From: Effrenium voratum
Taxonomy: Eukaryota > Sar > Dinophyceae > Suessiales > Symbiodiniaceae
Assembly: GCA_963377175.1 (NCBI GenBank)
Contig: CAUJNA010003809.1
Span: 43,501-107,500, forward strand
DNA: 64,000 bases
Reading direction: 5' to 3'
Shown here: positions 1 through 12,500 of the stretch, piece by piece
How positions within the stretch are numbered: position 1 is the stretch's first letter
Layout: the number at the start of each line of letters is the position of its first letter
Translations under genes and position numbers: made by a program
The notes under the pieces: model-generated
Told to the model about the DNA's origin: nothing
What the model saw: only the letters and a program-made list of their open reading frames with translations
Database searches by the model: none

Positions 1-544
1 TTCCTATACTACCGTAAAATATCTCTGCTCAGCTGCAGCTCGTCTTCGCCTCTTCAGGTGAAGGTCACCCTGTCTTTAGTCGATCATCTGTTGAGCTACA
101 GCTCTTCTATACATCTTCTTGCCCTCGCATCTTTGAGCACCGCAACACACCAAGGCACCACGAAAAACTTCGAGAAGTTGAACCAAAGGCCTGCAAGGAC
201 CGGAAGCCATTCCAAACTCTAAATGTGCTTCCGCATCTTGACAAATATTGTCACGATGAAACAATCTCAAACCTCGCACGGACGCTTCACATGTCAAATT
301 GTGCCTTGCTGCGACAGCACGACCACATGCGGATTGCAACTAGGCCTGCAACCAAAGCTGACTGCTGTGACACACTTCCATTCCAAATGTAGAATCCCAA
401 ATGTAGAAACATGTCGCGATCTGATGCAGCCTGATTGGGAGATGCTGGTGCAACAACCCTGTACCACGCGTGAACTTGTCTGGTTGGGGTGGGCCCCTCC
501 CAGTAGTATCCCAAGCCATCCAAGAGTTCCCTTTCAACCAAGAT

Positions 545-945
545 GACAACAAACAAACCTAGAAACAAACCAACAGACAAACCAACAAACAAACCTACAA
601 AAAATACAACAAACAAACCAACAAACAAACCAACAAGCAACCAACAAACAAACCAACTAACAAACCTACAAAAATACAACAAACAAACTAACAAACAAAC
701 CAACAAGCAAACAACAAACAAACCAACTAACAAACCTACAAAAAGACAACAGACAAACCAACAAACAAGCCAACAAACAAACAACAAACACACCTACACA
801 AAATACAACAGACAAACCAAAAAACCAACCAACAAACAAACATACAAAAAAACAACATACAAGCCAACAAACAATCCAACGAACAAACTACAACAGACAA
901 ACCAAAATATAACAGACAAACCAACAAAATTACACCAGCCTTGAC
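545..945. repeat. (CAAA/CCAA)n-rich degenerate array
   Basis: 400 bp almost free of G on the plus strand, built from AACAAACC- and CCTACAAAAA-type units with a loose 60-70 bp higher period. Open frames here are composition artefacts. Confidence 0.9.
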
Positions 946-1074
946 CCCAAACAGCCAAAACACATGACAGGTCTGTATAACCCAAAAAAAGCCTGTCTCC
1001 TTCATGTAAGGTGCGCTGCGTAGCTTCTGTGAGCAACACGTAGTTACAATCAGTCCAGTGGGAGAATCTGACTG

Positions 1075-1330
1075 CAGAGACTGGGAGACAAGCGGGAGAC
1101 ACGACCCAGCATGTGCCAGAGCCAGCGTCTCAGCTGGCAGCTCACCGCAGAGACTGGGCCGGAGCCGGCGTCACAGCATCTGGCATCTGACCGCAGAGAC
1201 CGGGAGACACGGGGAGACAAGCGGGAGACACGACCCTGGAGCCAGCGTCACAGCATCTGGCATCTGACCGGAGAGACTGGGAGACAGGAAGACAAGCGGA
1301 AAACAGGACCCCGGAACCGGCGTCACACTT
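1075..1330. repeat. About 75-bp imperfect tandem repeat, 3-4 copies
   Basis: Each copy carries GAGACTGGGAGACAAGCGG and CAGCATCTGGCATCTGACCG; copies differ by substitutions and small deletions. Confidence 0.85.
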
Positions 1331-1382
1331 TCCCATTCTCTATACCTCAAGTTAGAACCCCAATGCTTCGCTGTTTGGGAAA

Positions 1383-1520
1383 AACAACAGACAAACCAAC
1401 GAACAAACAAACAAACAAACCTACAAAAAACAACAGACAAACCAACAAACAAACCTACAAAAACAACACAACAAACAAACCAACGAACAATACAATACAA
1501 AAAGAAACACAAAAACACAA
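1383..1520. repeat. Second CAAA-rich array
   Basis: Same composition as 545-945. It ends about 25 bp before the phosphohistidine exon, so it forms part of the intron start on the minus strand. Confidence 0.85.
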
Positions 1521-1544
1521 ACCCGCCAAACTCGCCGGCGCTGC

Positions 1545-1619
1545 CCCGGAGTTCCGCGCGCGCACCGCGCAGTGGCTGAGGATGTCTGGTGCGGACTTGG
1601 CGTCTCGGACCAGCACCGC
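1545..1619 (-). CDS. GWD exon with the phosphohistidine: [15 protein letters not shown]
   Basis: [20 protein letters not shown] followed by ARNSG equals 'VAVLTPDMPDVLSHVSVRARN'. The His of LSH is the residue that is autophosphorylated by ATP in GWD. Acceptor GCCCCAG, taken donor GCAGCG. It is the last exon recognised; the next lies below 1545 or beyond the window. Confidence 0.97.
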
Positions 1620-4600
1620 CTGGGGCGAGCCGTTGGAAGCCTCGAACCTCAGCCCTAGGGCTCCCCCCTACACCCAATACCCACTTTCAGGGAATGTCGG
1701 CCCACTAAAAAAGGAGGTATTTACCATGGAAACCCAGGTTGTTCAAAAAATAGCCTGGAAAAGGTGGGTATCTGGAGTAGGGGGAATGCTTGACTCAATT
1801 TGCTTGACAACAATCCTTAGGTAAACAATGGCGGTTATCTCAACCCCCCATGGTTTTCATGGTGGTTTGAACCCAAAGGGTCACTGCGTCGCCTTTTGGA
1901 AGACCCACCCTATCACCCTATGTTGGGACACGTGTTTGCCATGAGGCTGGTGGTTGCCTCTATTTCTGCCACTAAGGCGAAACCTCGCCTAACAAGGACC
2001 CCTCTCGGCCTGAATGGATAGAAGGGAACATGGCAGCGAGCGCAACAAAGAGCTGACGTCATGAACGGCATGATCAAGTCATCAAGCGCAACACTGCATG
2101 AGTGCATACCTTATAGGATTACTTCAAGACAGGCATTGGCCGTAAGCAAATCACAGTACTACTGACAGACTTTTTGATAGACCCTGTCAGTAACATGTTT
2201 AATCCAGTCATGCATGTTCACACATGATGCGTGACGCATACACATACACATACTAAGCTTGCAGCTGCAAATGGGAAAACGATGCAATGCTTTCCTCGCC
2301 TGCACGCCCACTGGAACTTCCTCCTCACCACTGACGAGGCCACTGAGCATAATTGTGGGCGTCTCGAAGATCTTGTCCTGCAAGAATCGGTAGCTGTAAG
2401 TGAGGGTGTGAATCTAAATTTGGGACCCTACTCTGGACATCATTTACATTGGGATTCGCCATCATGAGGTGGTTCCCCCGGCACAAAATCATAGCCTTCT
2501 GCAGTGGTTAGCGAGAGTGAAACGGGGTTGATGGCCTTTTCGTTGCAGTCTCACTGTCTGAATAGACAGATCATTGAGGCAAGGCCATTGGTTCCATTAA
2601 GTCCCTCATGCAGTAAGCATTCCACCCTTTCCGAAGCCTGGGGTGCAAAAGGAACACCACAAACCAACACTGGATTTACCTCCCGTTCAAACATCGCCCC
2701 ACCCAAAAGGAATTTCATTTGAAAACGACCCCACATGCGACCTTTCAATATCACTCGAATCATCTTGGCCAACGATTCGGCTCCTGCATGTGGAGCATCC
2801 GCGGTACGGAGACCAACTCGCCCTGGACCTTGCGGCAATGAATCCATGTTTCAGGCGAGACCTTGGCAAGCCCCGCAAAGGAACCACTGGCAGCCTCATA
2901 CACATGTCAGTCTAGGGCCGCTCTACAGGCTTACCATTTTCGTCTTTTCAGGCTGATGGTTCGGCACCTTAAGGGTTGTTTGGCTTCGGTTCAACAGCAA
3001 ATGGGGTTTCAAACAACTCTCTAGTTTCTGAAAGTCACTTTTAACCCACCAACCAAACAGTTCAGCAAGGGTCAGGTAGCGCTTTCTGGGAGGAAATCTC
3101 AAGGTTGAGCCTCCAAAAGCCGTCGACTAACCCAGTGGATCCAAATACTATAGCTAGTAGGTGAGATGATGGTTTCTTCTGGTTGCTAAACAGGTTGGGT
3201 ACAACACGCACATCCCATGTGGTTTCCTTTTTGCGAAATCAATTGTGTGCTGTTGCACCCGGATATGCTTGCTGAGTCACTGTTGCGAGAAGACGAGGCC
3301 GCGGCGGGGTGGTCGACAGCGGAGATCATCTGCCACGGCGGCAGCTGCCTCGATTCGAACATCGAGCTCCCGGAAGAGACACTCAAAGGCGGCGGCCTTG
3401 TCTTTGGTCAAAGAGACCCCCCAAAAGTGTCATGTGGCCATGGGTCAAAATCCAAATCGTACACCCAGTGAACATCCCAATCCCCACTAAAATCGGTGGT
3501 GCACCTACCCCAGAATGGTACTATTGGCTTTGACCCACAGCCATGTGTTGCCAGCTTTCCTAAAGTTGCAAGGTTCAAGAGCGTAAAAACCAACCAAAAT
3601 CTGTGCGAGCTCCGCGAGAAAAACCGGCCAGCGCAATAAGATGTCAGAGATTTGTCAGCGATATTCGAGAAGGGAATGGGTGAGGGCGTTTTATTGCAGG
3701 GCAACCGGTCCAGAAGTCATTGTGTTGGGCCTCACCTGCTTTGGCATGCTTTGACCGCTTCGAATTGACCCATGAAACACCGGCCAAAGCGGTGCTCTTT
3801 TGAGCAATTTGTGGGTTCGGAGCGGCAGCCGGAAAGGGAAGAGTTCGGTTCAAAGGAAAGGATGCCCTGAACCACCCACTCAAAAGAAAGGTGCCAACAA
3901 CATGGCAAACCCGTGGCTGATCCTGGAAAACGAGTGTATAAGCTAGAGTTTGGCAACAAAAACGTCCAACACTTGCAAACAGGCTTCGAGTTGACTAGCA
4001 GGCAACCTGCGTGGCTGTGCATCAGTTCAAAAACTCAAGTCCAACTGGCAAGACCCACATGTCAATTAAAGCAGCTTTACCGGACCCACAAAAGTCAACT
4101 CACTCAATGTGTAACCAGAAGAATGCATGGGCTTGGAAGAATTGATCCCCAGAACACAGCGGATCGTGTTTACCCAATTCAAGAAAGGTGCAGCGGAGGC
4201 ATGTGCCCGCACCTAGCCGTGTTCAAACCGCAGTCCATGCTTCAGGTTCCGTGGACAACAACATGCGGGTGCCCAATGGAAGCTTACAGATCAAGGAAAT
4301 GGCTCAAGCCACATGTCAATGCATTTCATCAATGGAGGTGCTCCCAGGAATTGTTCTCAACCCCGTTTGGGGGAAAACAAAGTACTCCCTAAATGCACGG
4401 AATGGGCCAAATGAGTTGTGAGTTCACGAGTCACAAGCCATGGGTGCTTTTGGAGTTAGGCGTGACGTTTTTTTTCCTGGGTGCCCATTCTTGCGTGTGG
4501 TTTTAAGGGGAAAAGATGAAAACACACACACAAGTCCACTTTGGGGGTGTCCGTAACAACACACCCCGGAGCTGGCCACCCCACCCGTTGGTTGGACATC

Positions 4601-6412
4601 GCCCTTTTCACTTTTGGGAACACACGCGGATGGGACCCACTCGACAGAGACGCGGCCAAAGGGCGCGATGCTCCGCAGCTGCGGCTCCAGGCGTTTCAGG
4701 ATGAGGCCTCAGCGCAAAAGGAAAACCAACCTGCAAGGCTCGGCTCAAAGTTCTAGGGGTTGATGTCCCATTCTTTTCAGCCATCGTTCTTTTCAAGGTT
4801 GGTTTTCCAGAAAGGATCCCTGAAAAGAATGGGGAAGCTACCCCTAGAAAGTACCAAACTATGCAAAAGAAGAGAAACATACTGATAAGTAAGACTTATG
4901 TTGCTCCCTAAATGCCAAGCTTTGAATGCTAGCACAAATTGCTGTACTCTTTGGATGGGACTGGAATTAAGGAATTCCCTGGTATGACTGGCGGCACAGT
5001 TGGTTCAGGTGAGACACCCCCAAAGCGGGTCAATTTTGGCAATGGTGGCTAGTCATAGAGCCAGGAGAACCTAGCAAAATCCATAGGGATCCAGCTCAAG
5101 CCGTAGCGGTGTTGCTCCATCAAAGATCAGATTCGGCTTAAACGATCACCCCTAGAATTGGGAAATATGGTCAAATACTGACATTCGGTTCAAACGTGGT
5201 CTGGCACAAAGCCCTTGAATCCACCCCCTATGAACCATGCATAACTTACCACCTCTGCCTTACTGACGAGGAGCTCAGCGCAAAGAGCGCGCTCCCGCGA
5301 AGGACCTCAGGGGCACTCGGTGAGGCTGCCGGATATTCTGTGACAATTGGATTTGGCACTGAACTTCTTTGGCCAAGTAAACTGCTTGTATCGAAGCATA
5401 TGCTCGTCATCTTCCGCCACCCAAACGTGCATTCACGCACCGAACGTGGATTGAGGTTGACATCGGGCAAACAAACGCAGAGTTAGTTTCTAGCGCGTAC
5501 GGAAAGCAAACTTGAGTTGAGCAAGATAACAAACATGTGCGTCAAAAAATGACGAAATCGAAGCAGTCCCAACCTCATCCACGAAGACCTCGAGAACATT
5601 CCTGCGGGTCAGGTGTGTAAACTGCTTTCTTTCACAGTGGTGCTACGTCTGGTACTGTTTATTTCAGTATTCTGCTGGATTAGGGACTGCACTGAATGGG
5701 AACTTCCCATCCAAACATGTTGTATGATAAGTCTATCACAAACGTGTCCCTCTAGCTATCAGCCTCTTTCCTCGGCGTATCTTTCCGGAAGCGGTTCCAA
5801 CCATCAATACAGCCTCTTCCTTCTCCAATCCATTCCCCGATGCAATAGCATACAATCGATATAATGGGACATGGGAGAAGCAAAAGCTCTCTCTATCATG
5901 TCCCTTCTCTTCCCCAACCAGGCAATCGCCAACGGAGGCCGGGGAGGGACATGTGATCCTGTACATGGGGGATCCATGTCCACCAAATACCCTCCCACCA
6001 ACTAGCATGGATGTGCACAAACCCCCTTCCTCTTGGAAAGTCGTATTTCTACCAAACAAAAATGTGCGCTTCCGTGTTCGGGGTATTTGCCAAAGCGGTG
6101 GGGCTTCGGTCTGGGCTCGGCGCTTCTCCACTCCCACTGCTTGGCCCAAAGTGGTCGCCTGCGATGACTTACCACCCAAAGGCCACGGTCACAGATGAGA
6201 CGCCAAGCAAATGCTTGGGCTAGCCATCCGTTGAAAAAACAAGGAGACATAGGCAGCACTAGGCAAATGCCTACAAACTGAAACTAGTGCCAGCTGTTTT
6301 CAACCAAACCGACCTAACATGACACCCATGGTGGTTGGCCTTTTCCACATTGACAACCTTGTGCCCAAATACAAGCCCCGTCATTGAATTCCCACAGTGC
6401 AAAAAGCAGGAG

Positions 6413-6487
<75 letters not shown>

Positions 6488-6519
6488 ATCAGCATCACCA
6501 CCATCATCATCACCATCAC

Positions 6520-6581
<62 letters not shown>

Positions 6582-9500
6582 CCATCCCCGAGAGAAAATT
6601 CGCCACAACGTCAACATATGATGCACTAAGACAGAAAACCATCCCTTTTCTGGCATAGGTAAACTGGTAAACGAACCTTCATCAATTCGCAGCTTGTGCA
6701 TCCAAGAACCCGACTCTAGCAGGGAGGGTTTGCCAACAATGTCGTGACGGCCGGTCAGAATGTGCGATCTTTTTGCGGTGTTCTCAGCAAACACTTGGAT
6801 CTACGTGGATTCAACCCAATTGAGCAACATAGGTTGCATGTGGTATCTTCCAGGAAGCGCTTCCTGAAATTGGCAACCTCAAGACTTCCCTCAAACGGCC
6901 CAAAGACGGGGCCCCCAACTCTGGACACCTGAAGTAACTGGCAACTGCCAGGCTCGCAAAAAAGCGTCACCCAAACTTGGCTGCTGTTGACCCCTCTGCA
7001 AAAAGTTTAACATTTTGAGGCTTTAGTGGAAAACGCCTTGATTTCCCCCCAAAAAAGTCGAAAGATCCAACCCAATAGCAGTCACCCAAAGCTGAGACAG
7101 TAACACACCGAAGAGGCGCCTTGGGAGCTAGCAGAGTCTGGAACGTGTCCACCTGCTCGCCCACCTCAGGTAGCCGATCTCACTCGGAAATCGCCAAGGG
7201 ATCTTGAACCTCGAAGGCCTGGTAATTAAGTGGAAACATGGACCAAAACCTGCGCAACCCCCCCTGCTTAATTTTGAGCCACACCCACATGCAAATCAAC
7301 TCAAGAACAAATGCACACACACACACACACGCATACGTACACACGCCTTTGCGCATGCAAACCCAACCAGCAAATTACACACAAACACACAGGATCCAAA
7401 TCCTCCAATGCAACGGAAAACACACACACACACATACAAACAAAACAAAGGAACACAACAAAAAACACGAAACATAACAAAAAAAGAAGTAAAAACACGA
7501 AAACAAAAGAAGAATCAGAAAAACGAAACAAATGGAAATAAACAAAGACAAACAAACAGAACAAAAAAGAAGAAGAAGCAAACAAACAACAAAACGAAGG
7601 CCCAGACTGACTGCCCCCCGACTCCAGCGCGCTGCGAAGCGGCCACGCGGGCCAGGCGGTCACAGAGGGCCTTCAGCATCAAGGCGCTCTCCGCGGGGCC
7701 GGCGCCGAACCTCGAGGTCAAAACCCCAACCGTAGCAGACATCCGATTCAATCCAACCACTAAAATAGGTGTGGGTGGTGAATTCACCTACCAACAAAGT
7801 AGTAACTACCGTTGGTTTTGAACCACAGCCAAATGGCTGTGGTCAAAACCCACAAAACCCCTGGTGAACATCAAAATAGGTGGTACAGGTTGGGAAGAAA
7901 TGCACAAGAGAGTGCAATCTCTCCCGCATGTCAGAGGAAGCCTGATTCACAGCAATCTCAAGATTTCACAAAAGTTACATGGACTTGGCTGTGGTTGTGA
8001 AAACCCTCAAAACCCCTGCTGAACATCAAAATAGTGGTACATGCGTGTTCATCCGCCCCAAAATGGAGGCATAGGTTATGACCCATGGCCAAATGGGAAA
8101 CACCGGGGGCAGCACACATCCACACCAAACCCCGCAACAATGGGAGAAATACATACAAGAATACAGCACATGGGAAAGCAAAGTACAAGAGACAAGGACC
8201 AAAGTGTTTGGGATTCAACTCCAAACCAAAAAAAAGGAACTTGTTTGCAAGCACACTGCCTGCTACCAGTGGAGTATTTGTTTTGTTTTGCGACCACATC
8301 ACCCTTGCACCTGGGACGGTAGTAACCCGGAGAAATACGTACAAATACTGCCTCCCCCCCAAAAAGAAACGTGGGACAAGTACGTAGCAATACCTGAAGA
8401 AGCTCCAGTTGGTTGTGAAAACAGTTGTTGCCATAGGGACAACCTCAAACCTTGGTGGGGAAAGGAGGAAAAATAACACAAGGTTCACTCGAAACATTTT
8501 GGGGTCCCACTATCCCTTTTGATGACTGTTGCGAGGAACAAAAGGAAACTCTAGTACTGGTTTGGGGTGACTCGCACACGCACACACACACACACATAAA
8601 CATAGAACTTGATCAGCCACCCACCCAACACACACACACACACAAACTCCACGCCCACACACACGCACACGCACACACACACACACACAGAGGCACACAC
8701 ACACACATACGCATACCAGGCGTGTGCTCTTTCTCCCCCGTCTATCAAACAAAGCATGTTATCAACATGGACTAGCTGTTCATGGAACATCTGACATGAA
8801 CAAAAAATGAAAATGCAAGAACAAGGAATGGATCAACAGCATTGTCCTGTTGTTTTTTGAGTTTGGGGCAACATGTCAGCAAGCTCTGCAGCCAACTTTG
8901 CCTGATGGATTGTTGTCTGCGAAACGGTCTTTGATTTTAGATTCCACCGGCCAAAGCTGCCCTGACTGTTTGACCGAGGACAAGGCTACTGCCGGTAAGT
9001 ATGGGCGTGGCATCAACTAAGTGTGCAACAACTCGACGGCGACATTGTCTGCAGGAGTACCACAACATATATCGATTTCCTGAAAAGGAAAACAAACGCT
9101 GCTTCTTCCAGAAGGTGTTGAACAGGATGTAACCACATAAATTGCTGGGGATGCACTTGCCTTCTTTTTTGCCCAGTTCTGTTCCGGTCAACGCATTTCT
9201 TCTGCGTTGCAAAAAAAACTTGTCGGCATACGCACTGAGCAAATCGCCGCTGTGCGGCTCTGAACAACCTGGCCTTTGAAGTAACGCGAGCAGAACATGT
9301 CCTATGCCGAAGACAGCTCCTTGACCTATGATTGCTTAGGCCAAAGCAAGCGTATACGTAGAGGTGGAATTGATGTTGCCGAGTGATCTAATATATTCTT
9401 TCCATGGTGGGTGTCATGCACAAAGAAGCTCTCCCATCTCCCGCATCACGTGCATGCCAAAGAAGCTTCAGGTTGGCACATTCCGGGGCAAGCTGAGTCC

Positions 9501-12500
9501 AGTCCTGAGCTGCAACCCGAAGGTTTGCTCCCAAAATGGCTTTGGTTTTCCCTCATGGACAAGTGATTCATTCTGTTTAGCCTGGAAAGGAGCAATCCCG
9601 GATGGAAACAACCAGCATGAACAGGAGACGGCATTTTGTTGCCTCACTGTGGATTTCCCAAGTGATTGGGCTGCCAGAAGCTTAGGATGAGGGGTGTGCG
9701 GCAGAGTGTGCAGGATGAAATAAGTATTTGGCAGGTATACCCATGCAAACACTCGCAGTATTAAAGCAAACCACACATGAGACGTCAACCGTGCCTCGTT
9801 CGTGCAATGTGCCTAACCTCAATCTTCCGCTGTGTTCCTTTTGCTTGTCGTTTCGACACCAAAACATGTGCTTCGGGGAAAAGGGCGCACTTGTCTGTGC
9901 CTCGGGGCACCTAGTGCATTTTCACTCTAACTTGTGAAGCAGCGGCTCTTGGCCAAGAAAGTAACTTTTCTCGACTAGATTTGAAGCATGTTGGACAAAC
10001 GAACAAGCGGGGATACGGAGGGAGCGGGGGTATGGGGGGATTCCCTTGGCGCCATTCCATATCAAACTTCGTCAAGGTGCATTTAGGAGGAATCCTCCCG
10101 TATCCCTGGTTCCCCCTGTATCCCTGCTAGTTGGTTTCCCTGAGCAAGTAGAATTGGTACTGGACCAACACAGCTCTTTTAGGGCACAATCTGCCCGGCG
10201 TCCACCAGCAATGCTCGGAGCTCCCCGTGCAAAGGGATGTGCCTCGGAGTCGAGCGGCACTGCAGGCTTAAGCGTCTTAAGCGGCTTAAGCGTGTAGTAA
10301 CCCAGGAGTCATAACCCACCTAGCGTGTGTCGCACTGCTAGCTCTTTGACTGTTTGGCTTCCTTCTCGCTGCGCGGCAGGACTGAGAATCATACCTTCCT
10401 TCTTGAAGGCTCCGAATCAGCATGCTTACCAAATCATGGTTGATTCTACCAAGCTCATGCTGCAAAAAAAACAGAGCGACTGCTTGAAGAGCTCCTAGGA
10501 CGCTGTTTCGGGTTGGCTGCCCCTCATAACCGTGCTACAAGCGTTCACCCCGAGAGCCGAACAATGCCAGAAAAATGGCTTGCAACCAGTTTGGTCAATC
10601 TTGATAAGGGGTTTGTACTTTGACACCACAGCTTTCATACAGTGCCGGGTGGGGGGTCCAAACAGTGCCAATTGACAAATATCACGTCACTGAAGATCTA
10701 TGTGGCTTAACGTTTCTTGTCACGTGTTAGAACTCATAAACGCCAAGCACAGTGTGCTCCCCGCAACAGATAAGCGCCGAGTTGGGAATAACTTGTGGAG
10801 CGCAGTGAAGTCTCTTTGCACCCCTTTCGCTAGTAAAGACCCCCAGGGGGTGAGAGCTTGGGCCCGGTTTTCCCACGAGAAACACAAAAAACCATGGAGC
10901 GTCTTGCCTAACACATGCTGCATGTGTGACCCAACTCTTTACTCCGTTTTGGCTTGCGCAAACACAACTTTGTTGTGAGCGATCTGATGCAATCCTCTTG
11001 TTTCTCGCGTCACGGACAGCTGATGCAATCACTCATCAAACCTCGACAGGAAGTATACTACTCTTGCCTACACGAGAAAGCACTAGTGAACACAACTTGT
11101 TGTTTAGCTGCGGGGTCCATGTTCTTGACCTTCACTCATACGCCACTGAACCTTCAATGAACCATGACAGCAAGGGCCCTTGGCGCCTGCAAAACACTCA
11201 TCAGGGTGCTTCCCTTCCATTTCAGTCAAAGGTTACGATGCGGATGGCCTGAAGGCTTGGCCAGTGAATTTTTCTCAGGCCGTCCAGGGTTTTTGACCTA
11301 CCTCTCTTGAGAAGCAAGCATGTCCCTTGCAGGACTTCCTGATCATTGACCTACAATGTTTTGGACGCGCACAATCATTTGGTCTCGCAGCTGGGTGGAA
11401 GGGGTCCTTGACTGATGTGTGCCCTTGAGCGATTAACGCTTGCATTGTTGGGTGGTTTTGACCGATGCGTTCCCTTGAGCGATGAATGATGTCAGGCTGA
11501 GAAATGAAGCCCCTTTGCCTCAAGTCTAAACGCCTCATCTTGTGCTCTTCGCGGACTAGTGCTTTCAACATGTTTGCATCACAATATCACAAACGCTCAA
11601 GTGCTTGAATTCACCAGTTGACCTACACGGCGTCGTCAGCCATAGGCGTCCTTTTTGGCTCTGACCAATAAGCAGAAAAGTAAATAGCAACAAACCAATG
11701 CTGCTATTGACCGAATTCGCTTCAAATCAAGATGGATTCCTCCAATCAAGTTTGTTAAAAAGGAGACTCCTCCAGAAACGAATTCGCTTCTCTGCTCCTC
11801 TTCCCATCAACTCCTGGCCCAATGGCAGGAGCAAAAAAGCCTTCCGAGGCCCCGGCCCCACCACGGAGGTCAGGAAGGCCTGGCGTTCGGCTTTGCCAAA
11901 ATAGGGATACCCCCGGCTCGGAAGCTCAGGAAGCGTCGAAATCGGAGTATCAAACCTGCAAACTCTCAGAGCCACCCCTCAGGGACCCAGAAAAATGAAT
12001 TTTAATGGTGATCACCTTTTGGGACCTTTTGTTTCTTTGGGTTACTTCACGACCAAAAGTGGGAAGCCAGAGGTCAGAAAAGGTCGACTCGCTTTGGGCC
12101 AGTGAGAACTCGAGAGCCCACACCCTGGGCTCACGGGCTCACGGGCGCACCTTCATCTGCTCGCAGAGGGTTGGGAGCCGCGTCTCGTCGGTGTTGCCCT
12201 GGCGTAGGTGAGATCGGTATGACCCATAAGGAACGGCCTCTGGCATGCTCATAGAATCTCAATCCAGCCGAGGTGCAATACATCGATTTTCATGTGTGCA
12301 ACATGTATTATCTATATACATTTATATATATATATACATTAATATGTAGACACAATTATAATACGATGTTGCATCAGTGCTTCACACATTATTGGCATGC
12401 AATACCAACGCGGCAAAGCTCGTTTTGTTGAGAGGTGCTTGCTTGCACATTTAGCACGCCTTCCCCTGTAAGTCACAGTGCGGACAAGCTCGGCATGCTC

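Larger units (their letters stand above)
1..1544. other. Intronic stretch, no exon recognised; tandem repeats
   Basis: Downstream (minus strand) of the phosphohistidine exon. It holds two CAAA-rich arrays around a block of 75-bp tandem repeats, listed separately. A minus frame near 110-215 is open but shows no GWD motif. Confidence 0.5.

Noticed and set aside
543..944. Plus-strand 133-residue open frame rich in Thr, Asn, Lys and Pro
   Set aside because: It is the translation of the CAAA-type array; no start context, no domain.
3217..3471. Plus-strand frame [20 protein letters not shown] and minus frame [17 protein letters not shown]
   Set aside because: Both overlap the GWD exon [11 protein letters not shown], which alone fits the family motif and the splice phases.
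6335..6658. Poly-Ile, poly-Ser and poly-His open frames
   Set aside because: Products of the CAT microsatellite in three frames.
11275..11571. 98-residue minus-strand open frame ([19 protein letters not shown]...)
   Set aside because: Placed where a GWD exon could be, but no motif, and no exon in this gene exceeds about 170 nt.
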